Shown piece by piece: positions 7,544 to 15,202 of a DNA stretch of 38,373 nt; the stretch's first letter is position 1, and each line of letters starts with the position of its first letter. The DNA is from Hungatella sp. (GTDB taxonomy: Bacteria > Bacillota > Clostridia > Lachnospirales > Lachnospiraceae). A program made the translations under genes and the position numbers. Under the pieces are notes generated by a model that ran no database searches, had not been told where the DNA came from, and was given only the letters and a program-made list of their open reading frames with translations. The stretch is from NCBI GenBank assembly GCA_022796015.1, contig JAAWHU010000028.1, positions 1 to 38,373 of the forward strand, in the 5' to 3' direction.

Positions 7544-8557
7544 CTACTCCTTCCCGGCTTCGTCTCTGCTCTTCTCGGACTGGCTTACCTCATGGTCCCC
7601 AAGGGATGCCGCCTCCGTCACAAAGCTGTCTAAAGGCAATATGGTGTTGGTCTGGTCCGTTCCGTCAATGACCACCTTAAGTCTCGGCAGAACCTCCTCC
7701 ATAGTCTCATAGAACATGCGCTGCCTGGTGACCTGAGGATTCTTCACATACTCATCATACATAGCATTGAACTTGGCCACCTCCGCGTTGGCTTCATTGA
7801 CTCTTCTGGTCTTTTGAGCCTGGGCCTCCTGCATGATCTTGTCGATCTCCGCCTCCGCCCCGGGAAGCTTCTCGTTCCGGTATTTGTTGGCATTGTTGAT
7901 AGCAGTCTCCTTGCCCTGTTTAGCGGTCTCCACCGCCTTGAAGGCTTCCATCACCTCCACCGTAGGCGGCTCCGAATCCTGAATGGTCACATTAACCACC
8001 TGAAGGCCAATATCATGCTGCTCCAGCTTGCCGATAATCATGTCCCGGATGGTGGACTGAATCTCATTCTTCCCTGTGGTCAGAACCGCATCCACATCAT
8101 AGCTTCCGATCACGCTGCGGATACAGCTTTTACTAATATTCTGGAGAATAAGCACCGGATCCTGGGAGGCATACACTGCCTTCACCGGATCTGCAACCTT
8201 GTATTCAATAAAAAAATCCACGTTGACAAAATTGTAGTCCTTTGTAATCATCAGGGAATCTTCCTCCCTGGTCTCATTGTCCGATACATCATATCCCAGG
8301 GCAAATCCCTGTATGGTGGTGTTCACCTTCTGCACCCTTTGAATCAGGGGAATCTTAAAATGAAGCCCCGGCTCCGTCACCCCCACGGCCACCCCGAAGG
8401 TAGTCAGCACTGCCTGCTCCTGCTCCTCAATATTATAAAAAGAACCCAGGCCTATAACCAAAGCCGCAGCCAGGCCAAACACTCCCCAGACTGTTCTCTT
8501 GGCTGTCTTCACCACCTTTTTTACCTTTTCATCCATATCCGGATTATAATGTTCCAT
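7544..8557 (-). CDS. hflK: HflK-like SPFH membrane protease modulator
   Basis: This 337-aa protein has a cytoplasmic N-terminus, a membrane helix (about 23-43) and an SPFH domain starting IEEQEQAVLTTFGVAVGVTE, with GLHFKIPLIQRV typical of HflK. A charged coiled-coil region (about 210-280) follows, including TAKQGKETAINNANKYRNE. It is first in the hflK-hflC operon. The ribosome site AAAGGAAGG and a promoter at 8620-8648 lie upstream. It is shorter than E. coli HflK (419 aa) because the Gly-rich N-terminal extension is missing, as is usual outside proteobacteria. Confidence 0.88.
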   Translation of the reverse strand: MEHYNPDMDEKVKKVVKTAKRTVWGVFGLAAALVIGLGSFYNIEEQEQAVLTTFGVAVGVTEPGLHFKIPLIQRVQKVNTTIQGFALGYDVSDNETREEDSLMITKDYNFVNVDFFIEYKVADPVKAVYASQDPVLILQNISKSCIRSVIGSYDVDAVLTTGKNEIQSTIRDMIIGKLEQHDIGLQVVNVTIQDSEPPTVEVMEAFKAVETAKQGKETAINNANKYRNEKLPGAEAEIDKIMQEAQAQKTRRVNEANAEVAKFNAMYDEYVKNPQVTRQRMFYETMEEVLPRLKVVIDGTDQTNTILPLDSFVTEAASLGDHEVSQSEKSRDEAGKE

Positions 8558-8619
8558 ATGTCACCTTCCTTTATTGTGATGCCTGCGGTACCTAAGGGTA
8601 TGCTTTTTGTTTTATGGCT

Positions 8620-8648
8620 ACTATACCACAGCTTTTCCGTTTTGTCAC
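8620..8648 (-). promoter_or_regulatory. Promoter of hflK-hflC
   Basis: Read on the minus strand, GTGACA (8648-8643) and TATAGT (8625-8620) are 17 bp apart, a good sigma-A match. It is divergent from the PTS permease promoter about 60 bp away. Confidence 0.6.
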
Positions 8649-8708
8649 AGAATTATTATAAATCCCTGTAAGCCTTCGGTCTTGCTTGTGATTTTTTTAT
8701 CAATACCC

Positions 8709-8736
8709 TTGCATTTTCTGGAATCTATGGTACAAT
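8709..8736 (+). promoter_or_regulatory. Promoter of the PTS IIC-like permease
   Basis: TTGCAT (8709-8714) and TACAAT (8731-8736) are separated by 16 bp. This leaves a 5' leader of over 100 bases before the ATG at 8856. No riboswitch or terminator hairpin was recognised in that leader. Confidence 0.5.
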
Positions 8737-8855
8737 TCAATTCATATTATAAAACTGCTTTGACCCTGGGAAGTCAAATGTGTGTCTTGTCCCCGGCCCT
8801 GACCAAACGGTTTGGGTGTTATTTTGCAGCCTATCCAACACAAAGGAGATTACAC

Positions 8856-9878
8856 ATGAACCAAACAGGAATCAAAGCATTTTTTGCGCGGAAAAATATT
8901 GTCTTAAAACCCAGAACCTACTTTATTGATGCCATGGGCGCCATGGCCTTCGGTCTTTTTGCCTCTCTGCTTATAGGCACCATCTTCGCCACCCTAGGTG
9001 AAAAGACGGGAATCCAGATGTTTCTCGTGATCTCGGAGTATGCTAAGGGCGCTACAGGCGCCGCACTGGGCGTATCCATTGCCTATGCCTTAAAAAGCCC
9101 TCAGCTGGTGCTGCTCTCCGCAGCCACAGTGGGAATCGCCGGCAATGCCCTGGGAGGCCCTGTAGGCGCCTTTGTAGCTACCATTGTGGCTGTAGAACTG
9201 GGCAAGGCAGTCTCCAAGGAAACCCGGGTAGATATCCTGGTAACCCCCGGCGTCACTATTATCTGCGGTATCTTAACGGCCCAATTTGCAGGCCCCGGGG
9301 TCTCGGCATTTATGACTGCCTTCGGCAATCTGGTAAAGACTGCCACGGACATGCAGCCCTTCTTCATGGGAATCCTGGTATCCGCCCTCATTGGAATCGC
9401 CCTGACTCTGCCTATCAGCAGCGCCGCCATCTGCATTATGTTAAGCCTTGACGGCCTGGCAGGAGGTGCGGCCACTGCCGGATGCTGTGCTCAGATGATC
9501 GGGTTTGCCGTCCTAAGCTTTAGGGAGAACGGAGTAGGCGGCCTTCTGGCCCAGGGCCTGGGCACCTCCATGCTGCAGATGGGCAACATTGTAAAAAACC
9601 CCAGAATCTGGATTCCCCCCACTCTGGCCGCTATGGTGACGGGCCCCATAGCCACTATGGTATTTCACATGGAGAATATCCCTTCCGGCTCCGGCATGGG
9701 CACCTGCGGCCTGGTAGGCCCTATCGGCGTCTACACGGCCATGGGAGGCGGAACCCGGATGTGGCTTGGCATACTCTTTGTATGCTTCCTCCTTCCGGCA
9801 ATTCTCACCTGGATCTTCGGAGAGCTCTTAAGGAAGGCTGGCTGGATAAAGGCCGGGGATCTGAAACTGGAATTATAG
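8856..9878 (+). CDS. Stand-alone PTS IIC-like membrane permease (PTS_EIIC_2 type)
   Basis: This 340-aa, very hydrophobic protein has about nine membrane segments and Gly-rich loops, and matches the PTS_EIIC_2 type of permease. Examples are the N-terminal FFARKNIVLKPRTYFIDAMG and the repeated small-residue helices such as GGPVGAFVATIVAVELG. The start at 8856 is chosen because AAGGAG (8843-8848) precedes it; the longer upstream frame has no ribosome site. No IIA or IIB gene is adjacent, so the energy-coupling partner and the substrate are unknown. The substrate may not be a sugar, as this group is poorly characterised. Confidence 0.8.
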   Translation: MNQTGIKAFFARKNIVLKPRTYFIDAMGAMAFGLFASLLIGTIFATLGEKTGIQMFLVISEYAKGATGAALGVSIAYALKSPQLVLLSAATVGIAGNALGGPVGAFVATIVAVELGKAVSKETRVDILVTPGVTIICGILTAQFAGPGVSAFMTAFGNLVKTATDMQPFFMGILVSALIGIALTLPISSAAICIMLSLDGLAGGAATAGCCAQMIGFAVLSFRENGVGGLLAQGLGTSMLQMGNIVKNPRIWIPPTLAAMVTGPIATMVFHMENIPSGSGMGTCGLVGPIGVYTAMGGGTRMWLGILFVCFLLPAILTWIFGELLRKAGWIKAGDLKLEL

Positions 9879-9937
9879 ATCACGGCTTTCGGCAGGACCG
9901 CAATAGATAGGCCCTGTCCGGAAGTCGAAAACAGAAG

Positions 9938-10160
9938 ATGAATGGTTGTATGGATAACAGGAATTTTGTGGTGGCCATGATTCCCCTGATTCCGGGAAGC
10001 ACCCTGTACTATGCCGTGGATCAGGTAGTTCACGGCAACCTGGCTCCTTGCCGGCACATACGGCATCCGCACCATGGAATGCGCTCTGGGCATTGCAGGA
10101 GGCATGAGCGCGGCCTGGACCCTGTGTGACCTTTCCCGGAAACTTCGCCGGGCAGCATAA
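9938..10160 (+). pseudogene. Frameshifted C-terminal remnant of a ThrE-like exporter
   Basis: The first part (from 9938) reads NFVVAMIPLIPGSTLYYAVD, which resembles the C-terminal half of the ThrE/YjjB threonine/serine exporter type (IPLVPG followed by LYY). Near 10045 the similarity moves to the +1 frame, reading GIRTMECALGIAGGMSAAWTL and ending at TAA 10158-10160. The N-terminal helices are absent, and an in-frame stop lies just upstream (9908-9910). So this is a decayed fragment of about 75 codons and not a functional gene. The rest of 9879-10197 holds nothing else I can identify. Confidence 0.55.
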
Positions 10161-10197
10161 GGGTCACTTTGGGAACCAGGCCAATACTGCAGGCTGC

Positions 10198-11439
10198 TTA
10201 GATATCCTCAAGCCTTAAATGTCTTGGAAGCCCATCTACCATCATGGGCGTCAGCTCCGCCTGAATCAGAGGGCGCACATAGTTGACAAATTCCTGGGTC
10301 ACAAAGTCGCCTTCCTCATTGATCCACTCTCTGGGAACCTTTTTCTCGATGTTGGCAATCTTATGTACATCGTAAATGTCTGTCACGCAGATGTAGGGAT
10401 CGTCGGAAACTCTCTTTAAAATAATCATCTTTCCTGTCTCACCCTCAAAGGCTGCCTTCACTGCCGCCCCTCCTACCTGAAATGCCTCTGTAATATCCAC
10501 GCGGCCTACAATATGAGAAGCACATCTTTGAAGGGAGTTAAACTCAATAGCCCTTGTCTTGCAGCCCATCTCCTTGGAGATCCTGCCTGCCAGGTATCTT
10601 GACGTCCCGGTCAGCTGCTTGTGGCCAAAGGCATCTACATAGTCAATATTGTCCGTGAGTTCACAGACATATCTTCCATCCGCTACCTTCACTCCCTCGG
10701 AGATGGCCACCACCACCGACTTTTTCACCTTCTGAAGATCCGTGACCTTTTTCATGAACTGCTCCACGTCAAAGGTGATCTCCGGCAGAAACAGCATGTC
10801 AGGCCCCTCGCAGTCCTCCCCTGTGGCAAGGGCGGCGGCGCCTGTAAGCCAGCCGGCGTTGCGTCCCATGATCTCCAGAAGAGTCACCTGCTCCTGGTCA
10901 TACACAAGGCCGTCCCGGATCACTTCTTTTGTGATGGAAGCAATGTATTTGGCGGCACTTCCGAATCCCGGCGTATGGTCTGTCACGGCCAGATCATTGT
11001 CTATGGTCTTGGGAACACCCATAAATCGGATCTGGCTGCCGTTTAAAAGGGCATAGTCGGACAGCTTCTTAATGGTGTCCATGGAATCATTGCCGCCGAT
11101 ATAAAAGAAATATTCGATCTCCAGCTTATCCAGAATGGCAAAAATCTTATCATAAACTTCTGTCCCATCCTTAATCTCCGGCAGCTTGTAGCGGCAGGAG
11201 CCCAGGAAAGAAGATGGAGTTCGTTTCAGCAGGTCAATATCCAGATCACTTTTTATATGCTCCGAGAGATCCACCACCCGCTCCTGCAAAAGCCCCTGTA
11301 TGCCGTGGAGCATTCCGTATACCCTTTTTGCCCCCCGGTCAACGGCTGTCTTGTAGACTCCGGCGAGACTGGAATTGATCACTGCAGTGGGGCCTCCTGA
11401 CTGTCCCACTATCACATTACCCTTGATTGATGATGTCAT
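10198..11439 (-). CDS. 6-phosphofructokinase, probably PPi-dependent
   Basis: This 413-aa protein belongs to the phosphofructokinase A family, with GQSGGPTAVINSS at the N-terminus and the catalytic PKTIDND motif (143-149). Phosphate-donor residues point to pyrophosphate: the motif that is GGDGS in ATP enzymes reads GGNDS (115-119), and Lys144 replaces the Gly of ATP enzymes. Both are hallmarks of PPi-dependent PFKs, which phosphorylate fructose-6-phosphate reversibly. It is the last gene of the eda-kdgK-kdgK-pfk unit, 40 bp after the second PfkB kinase, with GGAGG before the ATG. Placement with KDG catabolism suggests it helps move triose phosphate toward hexose during growth on uronates (inference). 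Confidence 0.88.
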   Translation of the reverse strand: MTSSIKGNVIVGQSGGPTAVINSSLAGVYKTAVDRGAKRVYGMLHGIQGLLQERVVDLSEHIKSDLDIDLLKRTPSSFLGSCRYKLPEIKDGTEVYDKIFAILDKLEIEYFFYIGGNDSMDTIKKLSDYALLNGSQIRFMGVPKTIDNDLAVTDHTPGFGSAAKYIASITKEVIRDGLVYDQEQVTLLEIMGRNAGWLTGAAALATGEDCEGPDMLFLPEITFDVEQFMKKVTDLQKVKKSVVVAISEGVKVADGRYVCELTDNIDYVDAFGHKQLTGTSRYLAGRISKEMGCKTRAIEFNSLQRCASHIVGRVDITEAFQVGGAAVKAAFEGETGKMIILKRVSDDPYICVTDIYDVHKIANIEKKVPREWINEEGDFVTQEFVNYVRPLIQAELTPMMVDGLPRHLRLEDI

Positions 11440-11479
11440 AACTGATTATCCTCCATAATAAAGACTGCCCTGGGGCCTG

Positions 11480-12508
11480 TCATCTTGCCATCTCGCTCTG
11501 AGGCCCTTTTTGATTGTGGGCCTTTATAATGGTCTCGATCTCCTCCAGATCAGAGGAAGGAAGATCTCCCGGAATGGTGTTCTTCACTGCACTGGTGGCA
11601 TTGCCGTAGCGGACCGCCTTTCCACAGTCAAATTCACTGGTCAGCAATCCGTAGAGAGCCCCCGCAATATAGGCATCCCCGCTGCCGATCCGGTCCACCA
11701 CCTCAATATCCCTGTATGGCTCCTCCTCGAAATACTCATTCCTTCTGGCGTCGTACATAACGGAACCAAAGGTGTGGCGCTTAGGGCTGTGGACGATTCT
11801 CTGGGTAGATGCAACGATGGAGAGAGGATATTCTTCCGTAAAGCTCTTCATCATCTCCTTTGCGCTCCCTGTCTTCTTAAAGGTAAGGCGGGCCGTGTCC
11901 TCGGAGCAGAAGAAAATATCCACAAACGGAAGAATTTTTTCGATGCAGGCTCTGGCCTCCTCCCCGGTCCACAGATTGCCCCGGAAGTTCACGTCAAAAG
12001 CTACCAAGGTCCCTGCCTCCTTAAATCTCTTGATCATCTCCACAACCGTCTCTCTCACCTTCTCGTTCAGCGCCAGCGTAATCCCGCTGGTAAGGAAACA
12101 CCTGGAAGCACTGTATGCCTCTTTCGGAATCTCGTCAATGGACAAGGAATAAAAGGAGCTGTTGCTTCTGTCATAGATCACCTTAGGCTTTCTGGGGTAA
12201 GCGCCGTTCTCGTAATAGTAAATTCCCACCCTTGCAGACGGGGATTTGTCATACAGGAAAAAGTCGTCGCTGACCCCATAGGAACGGATCTTGCTTTTCA
12301 TAAAGCTTCCCACATCGTGGGATGGCAGTTTGGAGATAATTCCGGTATGAAGGCCCAAGAGAGCAGCTCCCACGGCCACGTTCAATTCCGCCCCTCCCAC
12401 CTGTTTTACAAAGGTATCGCCCCTCACCAGGCGGTCGTCTCCGGGAGGGGAAAGGCGCAGAAGGATCTGGCCCAATGTAAGTAAATCAAAGGTTCGTTTA
12501 TTTTCCAT
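11480..12508 (-). CDS. PfkB-family sugar kinase, second KDG kinase-like copy
   Basis: This protein of about 342 aa has the PfkB/ribokinase fold. The substrate-side motif is GGAELNVAVGAALLG near the N-terminus, and the ATP/catalytic motif is DRIGSGDAYIAGAL near residue 285. Strong similarity in layout to the neighbouring KDG kinase (VAFDVNFRGNLW against VSVDLNFRKKLW) suggests 2-keto-3-deoxygluconate or a related keto-sugar acid as substrate. The start is set at 12508 (MENKRTF) because GGGAGA precedes it; the ATG four codons upstream (12520) has no ribosome site. It lies in the eda operon. The paralog may differ in specificity, since the pair shares only moderate identity. Confidence 0.8.
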   Translation of the reverse strand: MENKRTFDLLTLGQILLRLSPPGDDRLVRGDTFVKQVGGAELNVAVGAALLGLHTGIISKLPSHDVGSFMKSKIRSYGVSDDFFLYDKSPSARVGIYYYENGAYPRKPKVIYDRSNSSFYSLSIDEIPKEAYSASRCFLTSGITLALNEKVRETVVEMIKRFKEAGTLVAFDVNFRGNLWTGEEARACIEKILPFVDIFFCSEDTARLTFKKTGSAKEMMKSFTEEYPLSIVASTQRIVHSPKRHTFGSVMYDARRNEYFEEEPYRDIEVVDRIGSGDAYIAGALYGLLTSEFDCGKAVRYGNATSAVKNTIPGDLPSSDLEEIETIIKAHNQKGPQSEMAR

Positions 12509-12538
12509 GTTCTCTCCCATTTTCAGATACGCTCTAGA

Positions 12539-12581
12539 AAAGGACAGTTCTGATCCCCCTTGGAGTATAGAGCTGTCCTTT
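12539..12581 (-). terminator. Possible weak terminator or mRNA hairpin between the two PfkB kinases
   Basis: AAAGGACAG (12539-12547) and CTGTCCTTT (12573-12581) form a 9-bp stem with a long loop. On the minus strand it ends in CCTTTTC. It may partly stop or stabilise transcripts of the upstream kinase gene within the operon. Confidence 0.35.
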
Positions 12582-12611
12582 ACCTGTCGTCTTATCTATA
12601 GATACTCTGTC

Positions 12612-13643
12612 CTATCTCTGTACCCGTCCGGAACCGTCGCCGCCTGCCAGGCCTTCCACATCAGCGCGGTTCACCAGGTTAAAGTCCCCTGGAATGGTGT
12701 GCTTCAGCGCGGAAGCAGCCACTGCAAACTCCAGAGCCGCCTTCATGTCCTTTCCGTCTGCCAGACCGCAGATCAGTCCTGCTGCAAAGGAATCGCCGCC
12801 GCCTACACGGTCAACAATAGGAGTAATGTGGTACTTTCTGGAATGATAGAATTCCCTTGTCTTGCCGTCCATAATGCAGGCAGACCAGCCGTTGTCGGAA
12901 GCGCTGTGGCTCTCACGCAGAGAGCTGATGATGTACTTGAATCCGAACTTGTCGGCCATCTGGTTGAAGATGTCTACATAACCAGCCAGCTCCAGTTCCC
13001 CGGAGGTCACGTCCGTGTTGCCCGGCTTAAAGCCAAGTACCTTCTCTGCATCCTCCTCGTTGCCGATGCACACGTCAACATACTGCATTAAGTTGGTCAT
13101 AACCTTCTGCGCCTTCTCGGAGGACCACAGCTTCTTGCGGAAGTTCAAGTCAACAGACACGGTAACGCCGTGGGCCTTGGCCGCCTTCAAGGCAGCTTCC
13201 GTCAGCTCAATAGCCCTATCGCTGACAGCCGGTGTAATTCCCGTAAAATGGAACCAGTCTGCATCTTTAAAGATCTCGTCAAAATCAAACTCATCAGGAG
13301 CTGCCGTGGAGATGGAGCTGTGAGCCCTGTCATAGACTACATTGGAAGCTCTCATGGCAGAACCTGTCTCCAGAAAATAGATTCCCAGACGCTCGCCGCT
13401 TCTTGCAATGTGCTTTGTCCCCACATTGTACTTTCTCAAAGCCGCCACGGCGCACTCGCCGATGGGATTGGCCGGAACAGCAGTCACGAACTCCGCATCA
13501 TGGCCGTAATTTGCCAGGGAAACCGCCACATTGGCCTCCCCTCCGCCGTAATTAATATCAAACTCATCAGCCTGAATAAACTTCTCATTATTCGGTGTGG
13601 ACAATCTCAACATAATCTCGCCCATTGTCACAATCTTTGCCAT
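12612..13643 (-). CDS. kdgK: 2-keto-3-deoxygluconate kinase (PfkB family)
   Basis: This 343-aa PfkB kinase opens with VTMGEIMLRLSTPNNEKF and YGGGEANVAVSLA, both typical of KDG kinases. The catalytic motif DRVGGGDSFAAGL contains the general-base Asp. It converts KDG to 2-keto-3-deoxy-6-phosphogluconate (KDPG), the substrate of the aldolase encoded just upstream (gap 42 bp). Position between eda and a second PfkB kinase supports the assignment. AAGGAGAAGG precedes the ATG. The C-terminal end GGDGSGRVQR is Gly-rich and lies beyond the usual fold. Confidence 0.87.
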   Translation of the reverse strand: MAKIVTMGEIMLRLSTPNNEKFIQADEFDINYGGGEANVAVSLANYGHDAEFVTAVPANPIGECAVAALRKYNVGTKHIARSGERLGIYFLETGSAMRASNVVYDRAHSSISTAAPDEFDFDEIFKDADWFHFTGITPAVSDRAIELTEAALKAAKAHGVTVSVDLNFRKKLWSSEKAQKVMTNLMQYVDVCIGNEEDAEKVLGFKPGNTDVTSGELELAGYVDIFNQMADKFGFKYIISSLRESHSASDNGWSACIMDGKTREFYHSRKYHITPIVDRVGGGDSFAAGLICGLADGKDMKAALEFAVAASALKHTIPGDFNLVNRADVEGLAGGDGSGRVQR

Positions 13644-13685
13644 TATCTTCCTTCTCCTTTATATTCTTTATAATTTGCTTTTTCC

Positions 13686-14336
13686 TTACTTCCGAGCCGC
13701 AGCCACAGCGTCCACAAACTCCTTAGCCTTAGCCGTAACCGCCGCAAAATCGCCGGTCTTGGCACCCTTAGTCAGGCTGGAACCGGTTCCTACCGCATAG
13801 GCGCCGGCCTTGATCCACTTGTCTACATTGTCCACATCCACACCGCCGGATGGCATGAACTCACCCTGGGGAAGGGGGCCCTTAAAGGAGCTTATGGCAG
13901 CCGGTCCCACAATATTGCCTGGGAAGATCTTGATCACGTCGCATCCTGCTTCCATAGCGGTAATAGCCTCCGTGGGAGTCATAACGCCGGGCAGCATGGG
14001 AACTCTGTAACGGTTGCACAGCTTTATGGTCTCCACGTTCAGTCCCGGGCTGACTACATAATTGGCGCCTGCCAGGATTACCTGTCTTGCTGTCTCTGGA
14101 TCCAGGACCGTACCTGCTCCGATGACTACCTTATTGTTGTCCTTGTACTTCTTCACCATGGCGGCGATGAAGTCAATGGGGTTGCCCTCGTCCATGGTCA
14201 TGGTGATCTCGATGAAATTGATGCCGCCTTCGATAATCGCATCAACCACTTTCTCGCCCTGCTCCAAATTCTTTGCGCGGACTACAGCAACAAGACAATC
14301 CTCTTTCATTCTTGCCAATACCTGTTCTTTTTTCAT
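13686..14336 (-). CDS. eda: KDPG/KHG aldolase
   Basis: This 216-aa class I aldolase of the Entner-Doudoroff pathway splits KDPG into pyruvate and glyceraldehyde-3-phosphate. The Schiff-base lysine fits K136 in DVIKIFPGN and the catalytic glutamate fits E43 in FIEITMTM; the phosphate site is near FMPSGGV (about 162-168). The start at 14336 (MKKEQVL) has AAAGGAGAGAG upstream. A longer in-frame start at 14429 would lie within the promoter and has no ribosome site. It is first in a unit with two PfkB kinases and PFK, behind its own promoter. Confidence 0.92.
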   Translation of the reverse strand: MKKEQVLARMKEDCLVAVVRAKNLEQGEKVVDAIIEGGINFIEITMTMDEGNPIDFIAAMVKKYKDNNKVVIGAGTVLDPETARQVILAGANYVVSPGLNVETIKLCNRYRVPMLPGVMTPTEAITAMEAGCDVIKIFPGNIVGPAAISSFKGPLPQGEFMPSGGVDVDNVDKWIKAGAYAVGTGSSLTKGAKTGDFAAVTAKAKEFVDAVAAARK

Positions 14337-14380
14337 GGTTTCTCTCTCCTTTATAATTCGTATATGCGTTTTATCTTCGC

Positions 14381-14394
14381 AAACACGATTGTTT
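14381..14394 (-). promoter_or_regulatory. Candidate operator for eda, palindrome AAACA-N4-TGTTT
   Basis: A perfect 5-bp-arm palindrome sits about 7 bp downstream of the eda -10 box, near the transcription start. The adjacent IclR-family regulator is the natural candidate to bind it; this is inference from position. An 8-bp palindrome AAACGTTT (14406-14413) overlaps the edge of the -10 box. Confidence 0.4.
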
Positions 14395-14400
14395 AATAAA

Positions 14401-14429
14401 ATTCTAAACGTTTCCCGGCTGTTTGTCAA
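14401..14429 (-). promoter_or_regulatory. Promoter of the eda-kdgK-kdgK-pfk unit
   Basis: On the minus strand TTGACA (14429-14424) and TAGAAT (14406-14401) are 17 bp apart, a near-consensus promoter placed directly after the IclR gene stop. Confidence 0.7.
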
Positions 14430-14439
14430 CCGTATTTCG

Positions 14440-15201
14440 TCATGTTTTTCCTAAAAAACCCAGTAATCCTGATACCTGGGCCGCCTTTTTGCTGACCAGC
14501 CGGCCCAAAGCATGATAATCCTCCCCCGGCTTGTAGAGACTGGATACACTGATGGCTCCCATTACATTGCCATCAGGGCCGAACACTGCCGCCCCGGCAC
14601 ATTCCATGTGCTCCTCCATCTCCCTTGCATCCAAAGCATACCCCTGTTCCTTTACCTTCAAAAGCTCTGCCTCCAGGGCATCCCGGGTCATAATGGTATT
14701 GTCCGTCTTTTTGCGGAACTTAATGCGGTTTATAATCTGTCCTCTGGTATCCTCATCCGTGCTTGCCAGGATGGCTTTCCCCAGAGATGTACAGTAGATG
14801 GGATTCTTGGTCCCCACGGTAGCCGTGGTAATGATAGGGTTCTCGGGCTCAAATTTGCAGATATACACCACTTCATGGTCAGACCGCACGCCAAAGAACA
14901 CGGTCTTTCCCACTTCTCTGGCAAAGGCCTTCAGCTCCGGCTCAACAATACCTAAGAAATCCAGGTTGTTGGTGTAATTAATGCCGATCCTGTAGGCTGT
15001 AAGGCCGATGGTATAGGTCTGCTTCTGCCCTCTCTGCACATTGGCCATACCCATCTCCACTAAGGTGGTGACAATGTCATAGGCACTGGTCTTGGGAAGC
15101 TTCAGCTGCCCGCAGATCTCGTCTAACGTGATTCCCTCAGGATTCTTGGAGATCAGCTTTAAGATCTCCACAGTCCTCTGGGTAGTTCGGTTTAATTTCA
15201 T
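14440..15201 (-). CDS. IclR-family transcriptional regulator (KdgR-like)
   Basis: This 253-aa protein has an N-terminal winged helix-turn-helix (about 1-65, QRTVEILKLISKNPEGITLDEICGQLKLPKTSAYDIV) and a C-terminal IclR effector domain (about 80-250) with LGKAILAS and HMECAGAAVFGPDGNVMGAISVS. IclR members in uronate clusters commonly sense KDG, and its position between uxaA and eda fits that role (inference). It starts one base after the uxaA stop, so the two are co-transcribed and probably translationally coupled. A small hairpin with a T6 tract overlaps its end. Confidence 0.88.
   Translation of the reverse strand: MKLNRTTQRTVEILKLISKNPEGITLDEICGQLKLPKTSAYDIVTTLVEMGMANVQRGQKQTYTIGLTAYRIGINYTNNLDFLGIVEPELKAFAREVGKTVFFGVRSDHEVVYICKFEPENPIITTATVGTKNPIYCTSLGKAILASTDEDTRGQIINRIKFRKKTDNTIMTRDALEAELLKVKEQGYALDAREMEEHMECAGAAVFGPDGNVMGAISVSSLYKPGEDYHALGRLVSKKAAQVSGLLGFLGKT
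14454..14480 (-). terminator. Possible terminator overlapping the end of the IclR gene
   Basis: On the minus strand, CCCAG (14480-14476) and CTGGG (14463-14459) form a short stem followed by TTTTTT. It lies within the last codons of the IclR gene, before the eda promoter. The stem is only 5 bp, so termination may be partial. Confidence 0.4.
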
Positions 15202-15202
15202 C

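Noticed and set aside
8607..8855. N-terminal extension of the PTS IIC-like permease
   Set aside because: It covers the promoter and leader, and the ATG at 8856 has a good ribosome site matching the family start.
11510..12484. Plus-strand frame of 324 codons under the second PfkB kinase
   Set aside because: It is antisense to a kinase with intact motifs and ribosome site; its composition is that of a shadow frame.
14337..14429. Longer N-terminus for Eda
   Set aside because: It would include the promoter and operator region; the start at 14336 has a strong ribosome site and the family N-terminus.
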